Part shown: positions 1-9,680 of the stretch, one piece after another
Layout of the letters: every line of letters starts with the position of its first letter
Position numbering within the stretch: the first letter of the stretch is position 1
Assembly (NCBI GenBank): GCA_012295275.1
Contig: CM022667.1
Span: forward strand, 18,895,910 to 18,935,909
DNA: 40,000 bases
Reading direction: 5' to 3'
Source of the DNA: Chrysomallon squamiferum
Taxonomy: Eukaryota > Mollusca > Gastropoda > Neomphalida > Peltospiridae
The notes under the pieces: model-generated
The model's input: only the letters and a program-made list of their open reading frames with translations
Databases searched by the model: none
Told to the model about the DNA's origin: nothing
Made by a program: the position numbers and the translations under genes

Positions 1-457
1 CTGGTGTTGCTGCAGATCATTTTGCTGGTGTTGCCATTGTCGCCTTCGTTGTTGCTATTGTTGTATTAGAGGAAATGAAATGATATTATGAAGCTATCGA
101 AATAACCTTTAGATATTAACTTTCGTGATAACAGTAAATCAGTATTAATTACACGGGTACAAAACGCGATGTGGTACACATGAAAGATAAAACCTTATTC
201 TAATCCTTAGTTCTTTAACAAAGCGCTGAAATGATGAACTATTTTGTGTTCCAGATTGACAAATTCTGTTTTCTCCAATACTGCAAACAAAACTAATAAA
301 ACTGATTTAATTATTCTCTGCCGATATTTTGCTAGGATGATGTATTTTTTCTTTCATTCTTTCTTTCTTTTCTTCCACTGTTTGTTTCTTTCAATCTCCA
401 TTCCTCTCTTCATCTTTTCTTTCTAATTTTCTTTTTTTCATTCTTCACTCCTTCAGC
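1..457. other. AT-rich noncoding stretch
   Basis: The first 65 bases are an imperfect TTG/TGC/TTGCTG trinucleotide tract. The remainder is AT-rich with a pyrimidine-rich end (TTTC-type runs near 355-440). No reading frame with coding character and no RNA gene was recognised. Confidence 0.6.
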
Positions 458-690
458 AAAAACAACAACAACAAGAAGGACAGCAACAACAACAACAACA
501 AAAATTATAATAATAATAATAATCATCATGATGATGGTAATAACAATAACAGTAACAGTAACAACAGTGATGACGATGATGACGACGATGATGATAATAA
601 TAATAACGATAACAACAACGATAATAATAATAATAATAATAATAACAACAACAACAACAATAATAATAATAATAATAAACTGAATGAAAA
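458..690. repeat. Compound trinucleotide microsatellite (AAC/AAT/GAT)
   Basis: Blocks of AAC, AAT, GAT/GAC and AGT units follow one another for about 230 bases. The low-complexity hydrophobic minus-strand frame across it (poly Ile/Val) is a repeat translation, not a gene. Confidence 0.95.
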
Positions 691-1573
691 AGACAAATAA
701 TATAACCAACAAAAACAGACTAATTATTACAGCAATAATTGTTTATTGGAGAATAAAATTAATTTTAAAAATGTGTTCAATATTAATTAAACAGCTGCGC
801 TTTGCAACTCTTAACAATGCACGTTTGAAAGTCTGTTTCAGTTCTCATTACATTGTGAAATGAACGAAGCGACGATAGTAATATGTTGTACTGATTATGT
901 TTTACAGATCTGACGATAATGAAATACGTGTGTAAGTAATCGAAATAAACAGATAGAGATACAGAAATAAATATAAGTACATTCCTCAGAAAAATACACG
1001 CCATACACAAGTACACGAAAGTACTTTTATTTAACCTTTACATGTGTGTGTGTGTGTGTCTGTGTGTGTGTTTGTGTGTGTGCGTGTGTTTCTGGTGGAT
1101 TAAAGAGAGATAACTGTAGTATAGTTTAAAATAGATTTTAATGTTTTTTTGTTAATTTTACAAACAAAGTGGACTCAGGTGAAATAGAGTATTTGGTTGA
1201 GTGAGTTGTTTTAGAAGTAGATTATATTTAACTAAGTTATCAATTTATTATCAGGTTTAAAAAAATAAAAACCATTTTAGAATATTTGTGTTAGATGTTA
1301 CTATCCCGATCATATTTTACTTTTAGTTTATGTTTGATAATGTAGTTTATTATGTAAAGTATATTATATTTTAATCAGATATCAATGTTTCAGTTATTGT
1401 AGATTTTGTTGCATATTAATTAGTTGCTGTTGTACAAGTGTTTAGAAAATTAGGTATCGCTGAACTTGTTAATGCAAATTATTTAATTAAAAATAAATGT
1501 TAAAATACATTTTACTAGAGGACATTTTATTACTGCACTGTATTTAGAAAACTTTTTTTTTTTTTTGTCTTCA
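691..1573. other. AT-rich noncoding DNA with a TG tract
   Basis: Unique-looking AT-rich sequence. An imperfect (TG)n microsatellite lies at about 1042-1090. No gene, RNA or mobile element is visible. Confidence 0.6.
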
Positions 1574-1795
1574 TGGGTGTGTATCTGTGTGTATGTGTGT
1601 GTATGTGTGTATGTGTGTCTGTGTGTGTATGTATGTATGTCTGGTCTGTGTATGTGTGTGTTATTAAAATAATAGTTATCTGTGGTAATGATCATGCTGA
1701 TTATGATGATAATATTGCTAATAATATTAATAATAATGACAAATAAATAAATAAACAAACAGACTTACAAATAAACAAACAAACAAACAAATAAA
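1574..1795. repeat. TG/TATG microsatellite followed by AATA/AAAC tract
   Basis: Imperfect TGTGTATG units run to about 1664. An AAT/TGAT-rich piece follows, then AAAT and AAAC tetranucleotides at about 1740-1795. Confidence 0.9.
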
Positions 1796-2460
1796 TTATT
1801 TTTATTCTTGTAATACGAAAACAGGCTCTGTTTTCGATACCGTTATTTTATTCTTATTTTTACTATTTTTATATGGTTTTTTTAATCGTTGTTGGTGTTG
1901 TTTTATTTCCCCTTTTCTTTGTCTTTAAGCGAATAGACTCAGTCTGATGAATCATTTTCTACTATCTGTTAGAAACATGAAGAAGTTGAACCTGTGAACG
2001 ATGTTTTATTTATAACTAACTATATCTTAAGCAAGTGGAACGAACAGGCAGTGAAAGATAATTTTTCTTTCTGTACAGTTTCCTGTGAATATGAAAAATG
2101 AACATATTTCTGTTGCCTGACAGTTTTGATCTGATAAGAAAAAAACTTCTGAAACATTTTTATCAGGATAATGCTAGTCGTCTGCTCTGATGAACAACTG
2201 TTCTGTTCACCTAATACACTCTGTCAGATTTGGGCTCGCTTGTCTTTGAGAATATCAGTCGTTTCCATAGTTATACGTGTATTTTATCATGTAAAATGAC
2301 ATCATTTTTATCCTCGTTAAAACACTATTTTTATACGTTGCGTTAGACTTACTGCGTGATTTTTGTGTAAAGTCGCTTGTTATTTTGATCATGACTAAAA
2401 CAAACTGACACAGGTTTGCTATCTTGTGATTTCTTTTCTTGATTTCTTTTTTCTTTTACG
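1796..2460. other. Unique AT-rich DNA, no gene seen
   Basis: Ordinary complexity sequence with no long frame, no tRNA-like boxes and no tandem structure that I can see. Confidence 0.5.
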
Positions 2461-2957
2461 TCATTCTTTTTATTTATTTATTTATTTGTTTGTCTCTTTA
2501 TTCGTTTATTTATTTATTTATTTGTTTGTCTCTTTATTCGTTTATTTATTTATTTATTTATTATTAATATTATTATTTATTTATTTATTAACTTATTATT
2601 TATTTTTTTATTTATTTTTTATTTTATTTTTTTTTTTTTAGATTTCTTTTTTTTTGTTCCTTCTTCTTCTTTTCAGTTTTTCTATATTATTTTAGTCTTT
2701 CCTTTTCATTGTCAATTTTTTTCTTTCTTATTTTGTTTATATTTTTTTTTCATTCTTTTTTTTTATTATTAGTTTTTTTATTATTGTTTTGTTTTTCTTT
2801 CTTTCTTTCTTTCTTTCATTATTTGGTTTAATTCCTTTCTTTTAGATTCTATTTTATTATTTTTCTTTCTTCTTTCTTTCTTTCTTTCTTTTTGTATTTC
2901 GTATTCTTAATTTCATTTTTTTTTTTTTTATTTTATTTTTTTTTTTTTTTTTTCAAT
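2461..2957. repeat. (TTTA)n tract and long polypyrimidine region
   Basis: TTTA units fill about 2468-2640 and contain a directly duplicated ~50-base segment (TTTA units, then TTTG, TTTG, TCTC). T-rich sequence with (TTTC)n runs near 2798-2816 and 2868-2890 follows and ends in T tracts near 2918-2953. The strand asymmetry (almost no purines on the + strand) is strong. Confidence 0.9.
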
Positions 2958-3017
2958 TATAAATAAGACAAAATTACACTATTTAGCTGAATACGGTCAT
3001 AGTGAACCATTCAGAAG

Positions 3018-3700
3018 TTTTATTGGCTATTTCTTTTCAAATTTAACGATAATTTTTCTATTCTTTTCTGTTATGTGTGATAATTTTTATAACGCTTCTA
3101 AAAGCCTTAATTCTGCATTGGACACGAAAAGTTCATAACAGTAAGATCTGTATAGGTGATTTTTGAAAATAGCGTCTGCTTTGCTATGTGGCCCCTAATT
3201 CAACATTGCACTGCCAGCATGAAACAGATTTCAATGTCTTTAAGACTATATTTGTATATTCAAAATAACTGATATGTACAACAAAACAAATAACAAAACA
3301 AACAAACGAAACAAAAAAACAAAATGCTTTATACGTAAATCATAAACAGTTTTGCAACGTTGCAGTTACGAAAAACGAGACACTTAACAAAACTAAATAC
3401 TAACAAGTCAGTCTGGAAATTCTTCAGTGTAATAATTATACGCGCATGCGCTGGAATGCGTGACGTCACAGTATTAGGCACCGTAATGTAAGATTTTGTC
3501 CAGTCGTGGCTTTACTGCTATAAGATGTCACTTCTAAGTCATAAACTGTAGTACTATTAATTTCTTAGTTGAGTGAAAAGTGACAGCAGCAATTACATCA
3601 TTTTGTTATTATCCTTTCCTTCAAAAGAGAAAACCGCTTTTTGGTTCTTATTAATATAGCTTTAGTGACGGTTTTTAAAATCACGATTGTTTGAAATATA
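3018..3700 (+). repeat. Dispersed repeat, copy 1 (inverted relative to copy 2 at 30155-30650)
   Basis: Read on the + strand, this segment matches the reverse complement of about 30155-30650. Matching landmarks in order are GATAATTTTTAT, AAAGCCTTAATT, GCTATGTG, GTCTGGAAATT, TGACGTCACAGTATTAGGCA, CCAGTCGTGGCTTTACTG, GTCACTTCTAAGTCATAAA, GTGACAGCAGCAATTACATC and AAAATCACGATTGTTTGAAA. The core at about 3462-3620 differs at only a few bases plus one 15-base indel. Copy 1 carries roughly 180 extra bases at about 3190-3370. The element encodes no protein I can see, and no terminal repeats or target duplication were identified, so its class is unknown. Confidence 0.85.
3441..3468 (+). promoter_or_regulatory. 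NRF1-like palindrome plus CRE in the repeat core
   Basis: GCGCATGCGC (3442-3451), the textbook NRF1 palindrome, lies ten bases before TGACGTCA (3461-3468), the CREB/ATF palindrome. Both are CpG-bearing in an otherwise CpG-poor region. The arrangement recurs in the inverted copy (CRE 30387-30394, weaker NRF1-like TGCGCATGGGC at 30404-30414). Binding is inferred from motif identity only. Confidence 0.5.
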
Positions 3701-3768
3701 ATGTGAATTGTAACATTATTAACCAATTATAATAAGTAAATGATAGAATGATGGGTGTATCTGTATAA

Positions 3769-3907
<139 letters not shown>

Positions 3908-4199
3908 CATTATTATTATTATTATTATCTCAGATCGTTTTATCGGTGGTGTTTGTAACAGACACAAATCTTCAATCGATTTCTTGTGTTTGTCGAACTC
4001 AAGGTGCATTATCTTCAAAGACGTGTTTTTGTCTCTATTATCGATACCCTATCACCTGCAGGACACAATCACTGTTATCAGATTTTATCAATCTCGTTAC
4101 CAATACAGCTTCAAAGATCGAAGTCATCACAGATTACTGAGTTCAATGTACAAAGCACTAAAATAAAAAATAATTAAAAAAAAAAATAATAATAAAAAG

Positions 4200-4295
4200 G
4201 TCAGTGGACCGAGGCGTGAAAGAACCCTGGATCAATACTCCTTAGTGACTTCATTTAAACCTGTTTCTGTTCCAGCCAGTGACAATATAACATTT
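4200..4295 (+). mobile_element. Decayed SINE-like fragment
   Basis: GTCAGTGGACCGAGG is followed by CTGGATCAATACTCC and by GTTCCAGCCAGTGAC. The first two modules match the element at 23990-24330 (GTCAGTGGATCGAG and CTGGATCAATTCTCC). The third resembles, from memory, the AGCCAGTG module of common molluscan SINE tails. No intact tRNA-like head remains. The class is inference. Confidence 0.4.
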
Positions 4296-4360
4296 ATTAG
4301 TGTAATCTGATTTATTTCAGATATTTAGCCACGAAAAGTAGCTTATTTCGGTTTTATTGC

Positions 4361-4425
4361 ATGTGTATGTGTATATGTACGTATGTGTATATGTATATAT
4401 GTATGTATGTAATGTATATGTATGT
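4361..4425. repeat. Imperfect (TATG)n microsatellite
   Basis: TATG, TGTATA and TACG variants. It is followed by ACT/TAC-rich imperfect trinucleotides to about 4600. Confidence 0.85.
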
Positions 4426-4550
4426 TAATATGATACTGTTACTATTACTACGCTGCTGCAACTATTACAAAAATACAAACACTGTACTACAAATACTACT
4501 GCTACAGCTGTAACTAACACTATATTACTATTAATTCAGCTATTACAACT

Positions 4551-4812
4551 AATATGTCCATTCAGCTTCTCCTAATACTAGTACTACTATTACTACTTCA
4601 TCTCTTTTCTTCGCCGCTAAATTTAAATCACTTTTCTTTTGTTGCATACAAATATACAATAATAAACATGCTAGGAGACCTATTAATAGCTGCAGTATTG
4701 ACTGAGGTGGAATATGGCTACAGTATTGAATAATCGCATCAACAAAGTCGTAAAGACTATTCGATAATTCAATAATGTGTTCATCTCCGTTGTTCCGTGC
4801 CAGAAAGCTTCC
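4551..4812 (-). other. Unassigned open frame with a possible membrane segment
   Basis: One minus-strand frame is open for about 86 codons without an ATG near its start, so it could only be an internal or terminal exon. Its middle holds a hydrophobic run (about 18 residues, rich in Leu/Ile, ending in YIC) followed by a basic patch (QQKK, AKKR), as in a single-pass membrane protein. A frame of this length is expected by chance several times in a 40-kb AT-rich window, and no strong splice acceptor precedes it. A second frame with a start at 4880 overlaps it. I do not claim a gene. Confidence 0.15.
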
Positions 4813-4968
4813 ATTGTCTTCTCGTTAACAAAGCTGAGATACTTTAGTTCCGACAAAGCTGATTTTAAAATTGACTCCAAGTGTTGTCAGTGTCCTGAAA
4901 GTTAATCTACAGACATGTATCTTTTTCTTCTTGTCATTCATTTTCTTCTTACAGGGTCGTTTTCTTTT

Positions 4969-5078
4969 TTTTTTTTTTTTTTTTTTTCACAATTATTTTT
5001 TCTGCTTATGTTCTGCATCGATGTTGTTGGTATTGTTGTTGTCACGTTCATCACTACTATTGCTACAGCTGTAGGTTC

Positions 5079-5120
<42 letters not shown>
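4969..5120. repeat. Poly-T tract and (TA)n microsatellite
   Basis: A poly-T run lies at about 4968-4987 and a TA dinucleotide array with one ACA interruption at 5078-5120. A short TTG/GTT-rich piece lies between them. Confidence 0.9.
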
Positions 5121-5123
<3 letters not shown>

Positions 5124-6150
5124 TCAATATTTTTTATGACACCTCCGTTCATTTTATATTACGTTATTGTGTAACAATGTATGACATATATACGTATGCA
5201 CACAATACTAATGATAATGCGAGAGAGAAAGGCGCTGTCACTGTATGGATGGTTACTCGTCGATAAAAAGAAACACATATGTTATACACATTTTCCTAAA
5301 GACAACAAAGCGTCATACACCACTGTCTTTGATAGACAAAACGTCGAGCGCAGGATGGAACGGGAAACTGCCTTTTAAGGCAATTTTAAAGCAGATTGAC
5401 CTTGCGAACCATTACTTATAATTACGTTTAAATGGCACATTCTACTTCTAAACAGCCTCGAGTCTGTGATTAAAAAGCTCTTCATGCTGACACTGTTAAT
5501 TCAGTTTAGCTAACGCGAAGACGCGAAACGACAGTTAATGTTGCAGTTAATTCAAACTCTGCATTGAACAAACAACGTTCGATTACTGCAATGCGACGTT
5601 GAAGCTTCCAGACATCGTCATTTTTACATCCTCTTAACGACAGGGGATAACTCCTAATTTAACACCCAACTTCCTCGTTTAAACAAACGTGCTTTGGGCC
5701 CACTGGATTAATGCTGGGAATTACTGTTTACAAATCTTCAGCGTGTTTGAGCCGTGGAATCAAAGAAATTAATATTTTCAGCTTGTGTGAACTATGGATT
5801 CAAAGAAATTAAAAATTCTTAATCGCACTTCAAACACACGTTGATAATAGCTGTTATAAGATGTTTAATATAAATTTGTTTTAATAAACAAAATAAGTAG
5901 GAAATGACTCACTATTCGAAACCATCGAAGACAGTTCTACTGATTAGCAGTAAACAACATACTATGAACTTTGGTAGCTACTGTACAGAACAGGAACGAG
6001 TTCTGTAAGGTAGCCGAGAAGGATTGATCCTGCTTTCATATGCATATTGATCCATACGCATGAACTGTCGCTTAATCTGTCTCAGACACATACTTTCTTT
6101 TACATTTGAATTTATATTTTATATCTGACGCACTATAGGAAGGCTTTCTT
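5121..6150. other. Unique DNA, no gene seen; small 40-bp duplication
   Basis: Moderately complex sequence without a convincing frame. A two-copy tandem duplication with a period of 40 bases is visible at 5736-5815; CAAAGAAATT recurs at 5761 and 5801. An AGGATTGATCC-type motif near 6025 weakly recalls the GGATCAAT module of the SINE-like pieces, in the opposite orientation. Confidence 0.5.
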
Positions 6151-6330
6151 TTTGTATATATGTAATATGTGTGTATTTATCTATGTGTGTATTTATGTAC
6201 GTGTCTGTGTTTGTACGTATGTAAGTATGTATGTATGTATGTATGTATGTGTATGTATGTATGTATGTATATGTGTGTATGTATGCATGCATGCATGTAT
6301 GTATGTATGTATGTATGTATGTATGTATGC
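6151..6330. repeat. (TATG)n microsatellite
   Basis: TATG units with TGTG and GCATGCATGC variants, densest at 6217-6330. Translated frames (MYVCMYVC) are repeat artefacts. Confidence 0.95.
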
Positions 6331-6954
6331 ATTGATTTCATTTACCATAGCTTTCATTCAAATTACGTCACCAAAATTTTGTTATAAATATCCATTCTTT
6401 TTTCACTTATTATTATTTAATAGTAGTATTTTATTATTATTATTATTTGTTAATCCACCTTTTTTCTTCTTCTTTTTTATTTTTATTTGTGTTTCTTTTT
6501 TTTTTTTTTTTTTTTTTTGTTGTTGTTGCGTTGCTATGTTGTTGTTTTGTTTTCGTTGCTATTTTCTTCATAGTTTCTTTTGTTTGTTTTTTTCTTGTGT
6601 ATTAATCTCATTCCTAAGTTCCCATCCTGCTTTTTCATCTTTCCATATGAAAACATTAACATATTTTATTTACTACATTTGTCACAACAGAGAACAACGT
6701 GCAGTTGTTATCAGGTAATTATGGCGAGCTAATTAAAGGTAGAACGTAGCACAGACACAGAAATTCCGCAAGTAAAAGCAGAAAACAATTAGAACGAGTG
6801 TGAAGTTTGAGGCTTGTGTCACGAAAGAAAGTCTTAGCATACGAGGCCTTCAGGAATTCCTATCGATCGTCTGCCTAATCTACAATCAATTCGATTTGTG
6901 CGTCACACTCCGACAGGCGGGAAAAGAACGAGTCGGAACTGAGAGTTTCGTACA
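6331..6954. other. T-rich segment then unique DNA
   Basis: T-rich sequence with ATT/TTC runs and a poly-T near 6498-6518 extends to about 6620. From 6720 to 6954 the sequence is more balanced and CpG-containing, but the open frame there has no recognisable domain and runs into the tandem array that follows. Confidence 0.5.
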
Positions 6955-7600
6955 CAGAGTTTTATATCTGTGTCTACGACTGGTGAGTTTTATATCTGTT
7001 TCTACCACTGGTGAGTGTTATATCTGTTTCTACCACTACTGAAGAAAAGTGTTATAACTATCTACAGATTCTGTGGGAGTTCTATATCTACTGTAGGAAA
7101 GTTATAACTATCTCTGTCTTCTGTGGGAGATTGTTACAGCTATAGCTTCAGTAGGAGAGTGTTATAACTATCTGTATCTTCTGTGGGAGAGTTATAACTG
7201 TCTGTATATTCTGTGACAGAGTTTAATAACTATATCTGTATCTTCTGTGGAAGAATGTTATAATTATCTACACCTTCTGTGGGAGAGTTTTATATTTGTA
7301 GCTTCTACTGGAGAGTGTTATGACTTTCTCTAGCCTCTGTGAGTGTTTTGTAACAGTATTTTCTATGAGATCATTTTATAACTATCTTCTGCGGAGAATT
7401 TCATAGCTGTATCTGTATCTTCTGTGGATGAGTGTGGTAATTTATCAGTATTTTTCTGGGGGAGAGTTTTATAACTGTGCCTTATACTGGAGAGTTTTAC
7501 ATCTTCTGTACGTGAGTTTTATAACTATCTAAAACTTTTGTGAGAAAGAATTAAAACTGTATATTCTGTGAGTGAGTTATGTAACTGTATCTCTACCTCA
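6955..7600 (+). repeat. Degenerate ~32-bp minisatellite
   Basis: A unit close to GAGAGTGTTATAACTATCTG plus TATCTTCTGTGG recurs around eighteen to twenty times with substitutions and length changes. Early copies read TATATCTGTTTCTACCACTG; later ones vary in TCTGTGGGAGAG. Several units contain GTGAGT, identical to a 5' splice-site core. No coding potential was seen. Confidence 0.85.
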
Positions 7601-7703
7601 CTTCACTTTTATCTTTATTTCATAATAAAAAAAATTCTGACAGAAGAAGCGGGGGAAAAAATAATGATAATTTGCACATTTCTTCGTTAGCATCGCTCAG
7701 ATA

Positions 7704-7742
7704 GTGTTCCACACACACACACACATATACACACACACATAT

Positions 7743-7793
<51 letters not shown>

Positions 7794-7796
7794 AAC
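7704..7796. repeat. (CA)n microsatellite with regular TATACA interruptions
   Basis: Four to five blocks of CACACA are separated by CATATA at roughly regular spacing, so the array has a higher-order period. Confidence 0.95.
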
Positions 7797-8630
7797 ATAT
7801 TCAGGCCTGCATTAAAACGTCTTGTTCTGGTTAGAATAAATATTTCTTTTACTTGGCTTCCTGTGCGCAGCAGGATTTCAGTGGATTATCAGTTTAAAGT
7901 TCGAGCGATCTTGATGAAAACTTCATGTTTTATAAGCTGGCGATGTTGCGTCGTGGATGTGTTTAAAGTGTGAGTGATCGTAACCAAAACTTTGTTATTT
8001 ATAAGGAACAGTCTTGCTTGACGTACTTAAAATGTAACTTATTTTAATGGAGATTTGTTTTGTTTTTTTATGGTGATCGTTTCTCATCTACTTCCAGTTT
8101 TTGTGGACATGGGGATAAGATTAATTTATCTGATCTGCAAATAACACACCAAAAAAATAATTAAGAAAGAAAATAAGCTGGGTTATTTTTGTATGTGTGT
8201 TTCTTGTTGTTGTTATTTTTTTAACTTGGATTAAATAACTTTCCGTTTCAGATCGTTTCGCTTGTTACATGTGTGTTCAATGGAAATTTGTTTCACGAGG
8301 AACTACTAAAAGACAGCTTTGAAGAAAACCAAAAAAAAATGATGTCTTTCAGTGGGTCTTTTTAGACTTGTTTGCAGCACTTCATTTACTGTGAGTATCA
8401 AAAAATATAAAAAATTGATTCATAAAAATATGACAGTACGTTTTCAATATCTGTGAAAATTAAATACTTGTCTCAAACGTGAAAAGGGAGGACGTAAAAA
8501 AAAAAAAAATAATAATAATAATAAAAATAATAATAAAAAAGAAGAAAAAGACAGACATCTGCAGATTAATTAAAAAAAAAAAAAAAGAAGACAGAGCCAG
8601 ACACAACAACAAAAAAAAGCAACAATAATA
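7797..8630. other. Receptor-gene upstream region
   Basis: This AT-rich sequence lies 5' of the receptor. A possible short noncoding exon is suggested by TGTCTTTCAG ending at 8352 (3' splice-like) and GTGAGT at 8391-8396 (5' splice-like). No TATA box or CpG cluster was recognised. A-rich AAT/AAAG sequence fills 8495-8625, directly before the start codon. Low support for any specific element. Confidence 0.3.
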
Positions 8631-9653
8631 ATGAACAGTTCTTTCAATATTTCGACTTATGGAGAGTGCCTGACCGGAGACCCACCATCGTTCGATTTCG
8701 AGTTTTCGTACGGAGTTATAGGAACGGTGATCGCAGTGTGCGGACTGTTCGGAAACGGTTTGTCCATCATCGTTCTATCCCATTCCAGACTGTGCTCGAC
8801 GACGACCTTCCTCTTGCGGTGCCTGACCGCGTTCGACATAGTGTTCCTCTTCTGCGATTCCATCGTTCACACGATCCCGCTGGTCGCCGGCGAAAACCTC
8901 GTGTTTCGTCTCATTCTCGGGTCCGTGACGTTCGTGGTCTACCCGCTGGCAGCGGTCGCCCAGACCGGCACGATTTACACGATGGTCGTTCTGTCCGTGG
9001 AGCGGTACACGGTGATAGTGAGGCCGCTCCACGCCAAGTCCATCTGGACCAAGTCGTACGTGAGGAAAGTGGCGATAGCGATTCTCGTGTGGTCCTTCGC
9101 CTACAACCTGCCGCGATTCCTCGAGTACCGACCCAAGCTGTACTGGGAAGAAGAGCTCAACCAGATGTGGCTCTGCTCGGCCGACACCAGTCTGCAGACC
9201 AACGACCAGTACGTCACCATCTACCTCGGTTACGTCAACCTCGTCGTCGAGGTCATCTTTCCCGTTCTCGTCATGTCCGTCGTGCACGTGCTCTTGTTGA
9301 GAATTCTGCGAAGGCGACGATGCTCCGATATTCTGCCGTATCGATTATCGCCCGTCGACGAGAATCGACTGACGGCCATTGTTGCCGCCTTGACCTTGGT
9401 GTTGTTCTGTTGTCAGATCGTTGTGTTCATTTACCATATTCTATACACTTTGCTGTGGTACGGAGCCTGCAGAGAAGTCTGCTATCATTTTCATCACGTG
9501 ACGATAATCGTGAACATCATAAATTCCGCAAGTAATTTTATTTTTTACTGTGTCATTGGGAGAAGTTTTCGTAAAATTCTTCTGCTCTGTTTCTCGTGCC
9601 ACGAAGTGAATCCCGCTGTAAAAAGTAATTCAACCAATAAAACCAAGTGGTAA
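8631..9653 (+). CDS. Class A (rhodopsin-like) GPCR, FMRFamide-receptor-like, single exon
   Basis: Predicted 340-residue seven-helix plasma-membrane receptor, probably for a neuropeptide and signalling through G proteins. Visible landmarks: short N-terminus with two N-glycosylation sequons (N2, N6); TM1 about 25-50 with GN42; TM2 with D69; TM3 ending in E-R-Y (124-126), the DRY variant; TM4 with W154, then PRFLEY (161-166), a signature I associate with FMRFamide-type receptors; TM5 with P211; basic intracellular loop 3 (RRRR 227-230); TM6 about 245-276 with FCCQ; TM7 ending NSASNFIFY (298-306), the NxxY variant of this group; amphipathic helix 8 with C320 and C323 that could be palmitoylated. 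Oddities: position 3.25, normally the disulfide Cys, is Thr100 by my count although ECL2 keeps C182; TM6 and TM7 contain no proline. The start is the first ATG after an in-frame TAA at 8571-8573, with A at -3. The 5' two thirds are GC-rich, unlike the surroundings. Class call is secure; ligand class is inference. Confidence 0.93.
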   Translation: MNSSFNISTYGECLTGDPPSFDFEFSYGVIGTVIAVCGLFGNGLSIIVLSHSRLCSTTTFLLRCLTAFDIVFLFCDSIVHTIPLVAGENLVFRLILGSVTFVVYPLAAVAQTGTIYTMVVLSVERYTVIVRPLHAKSIWTKSYVRKVAIAILVWSFAYNLPRFLEYRPKLYWEEELNQMWLCSADTSLQTNDQYVTIYLGYVNLVVEVIFPVLVMSVVHVLLLRILRRRRCSDILPYRLSPVDENRLTAIVAALTLVLFCCQIVVFIYHILYTLLWYGACREVCYHFHHVTIIVNIINSASNFIFYCVIGRSFRKILLLCFSCHEVNPAVKSNSTNKTKW

Positions 9654-9656
9654 GAT
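9636..9656 (+). promoter_or_regulatory. AATAAA and GTAAGA overlapping the receptor stop codon
   Basis: AATAAA at 9636-9641 lies inside the last codons, and a T-rich tract starts about 25 bases after the stop, so the transcript could end very close to the TAA (9651-9653). The stop itself sits within GTAAGA (9650-9655), a good 5' splice-site core, so the frame could instead be spliced to a further exon. Both readings are inference; only transcripts can decide. Confidence 0.35.
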
Positions 9657-9680
9657 CTGATTTATCTCCCTTTGTTTTCT

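Noticed and set aside
8775-9287. 170-codon minus-strand frame inside the receptor
   Set aside because: Antisense shadow of the GC-rich, G/C-ending codons of the receptor; product is His/Glu/Asp/Arg-rich with no domain.
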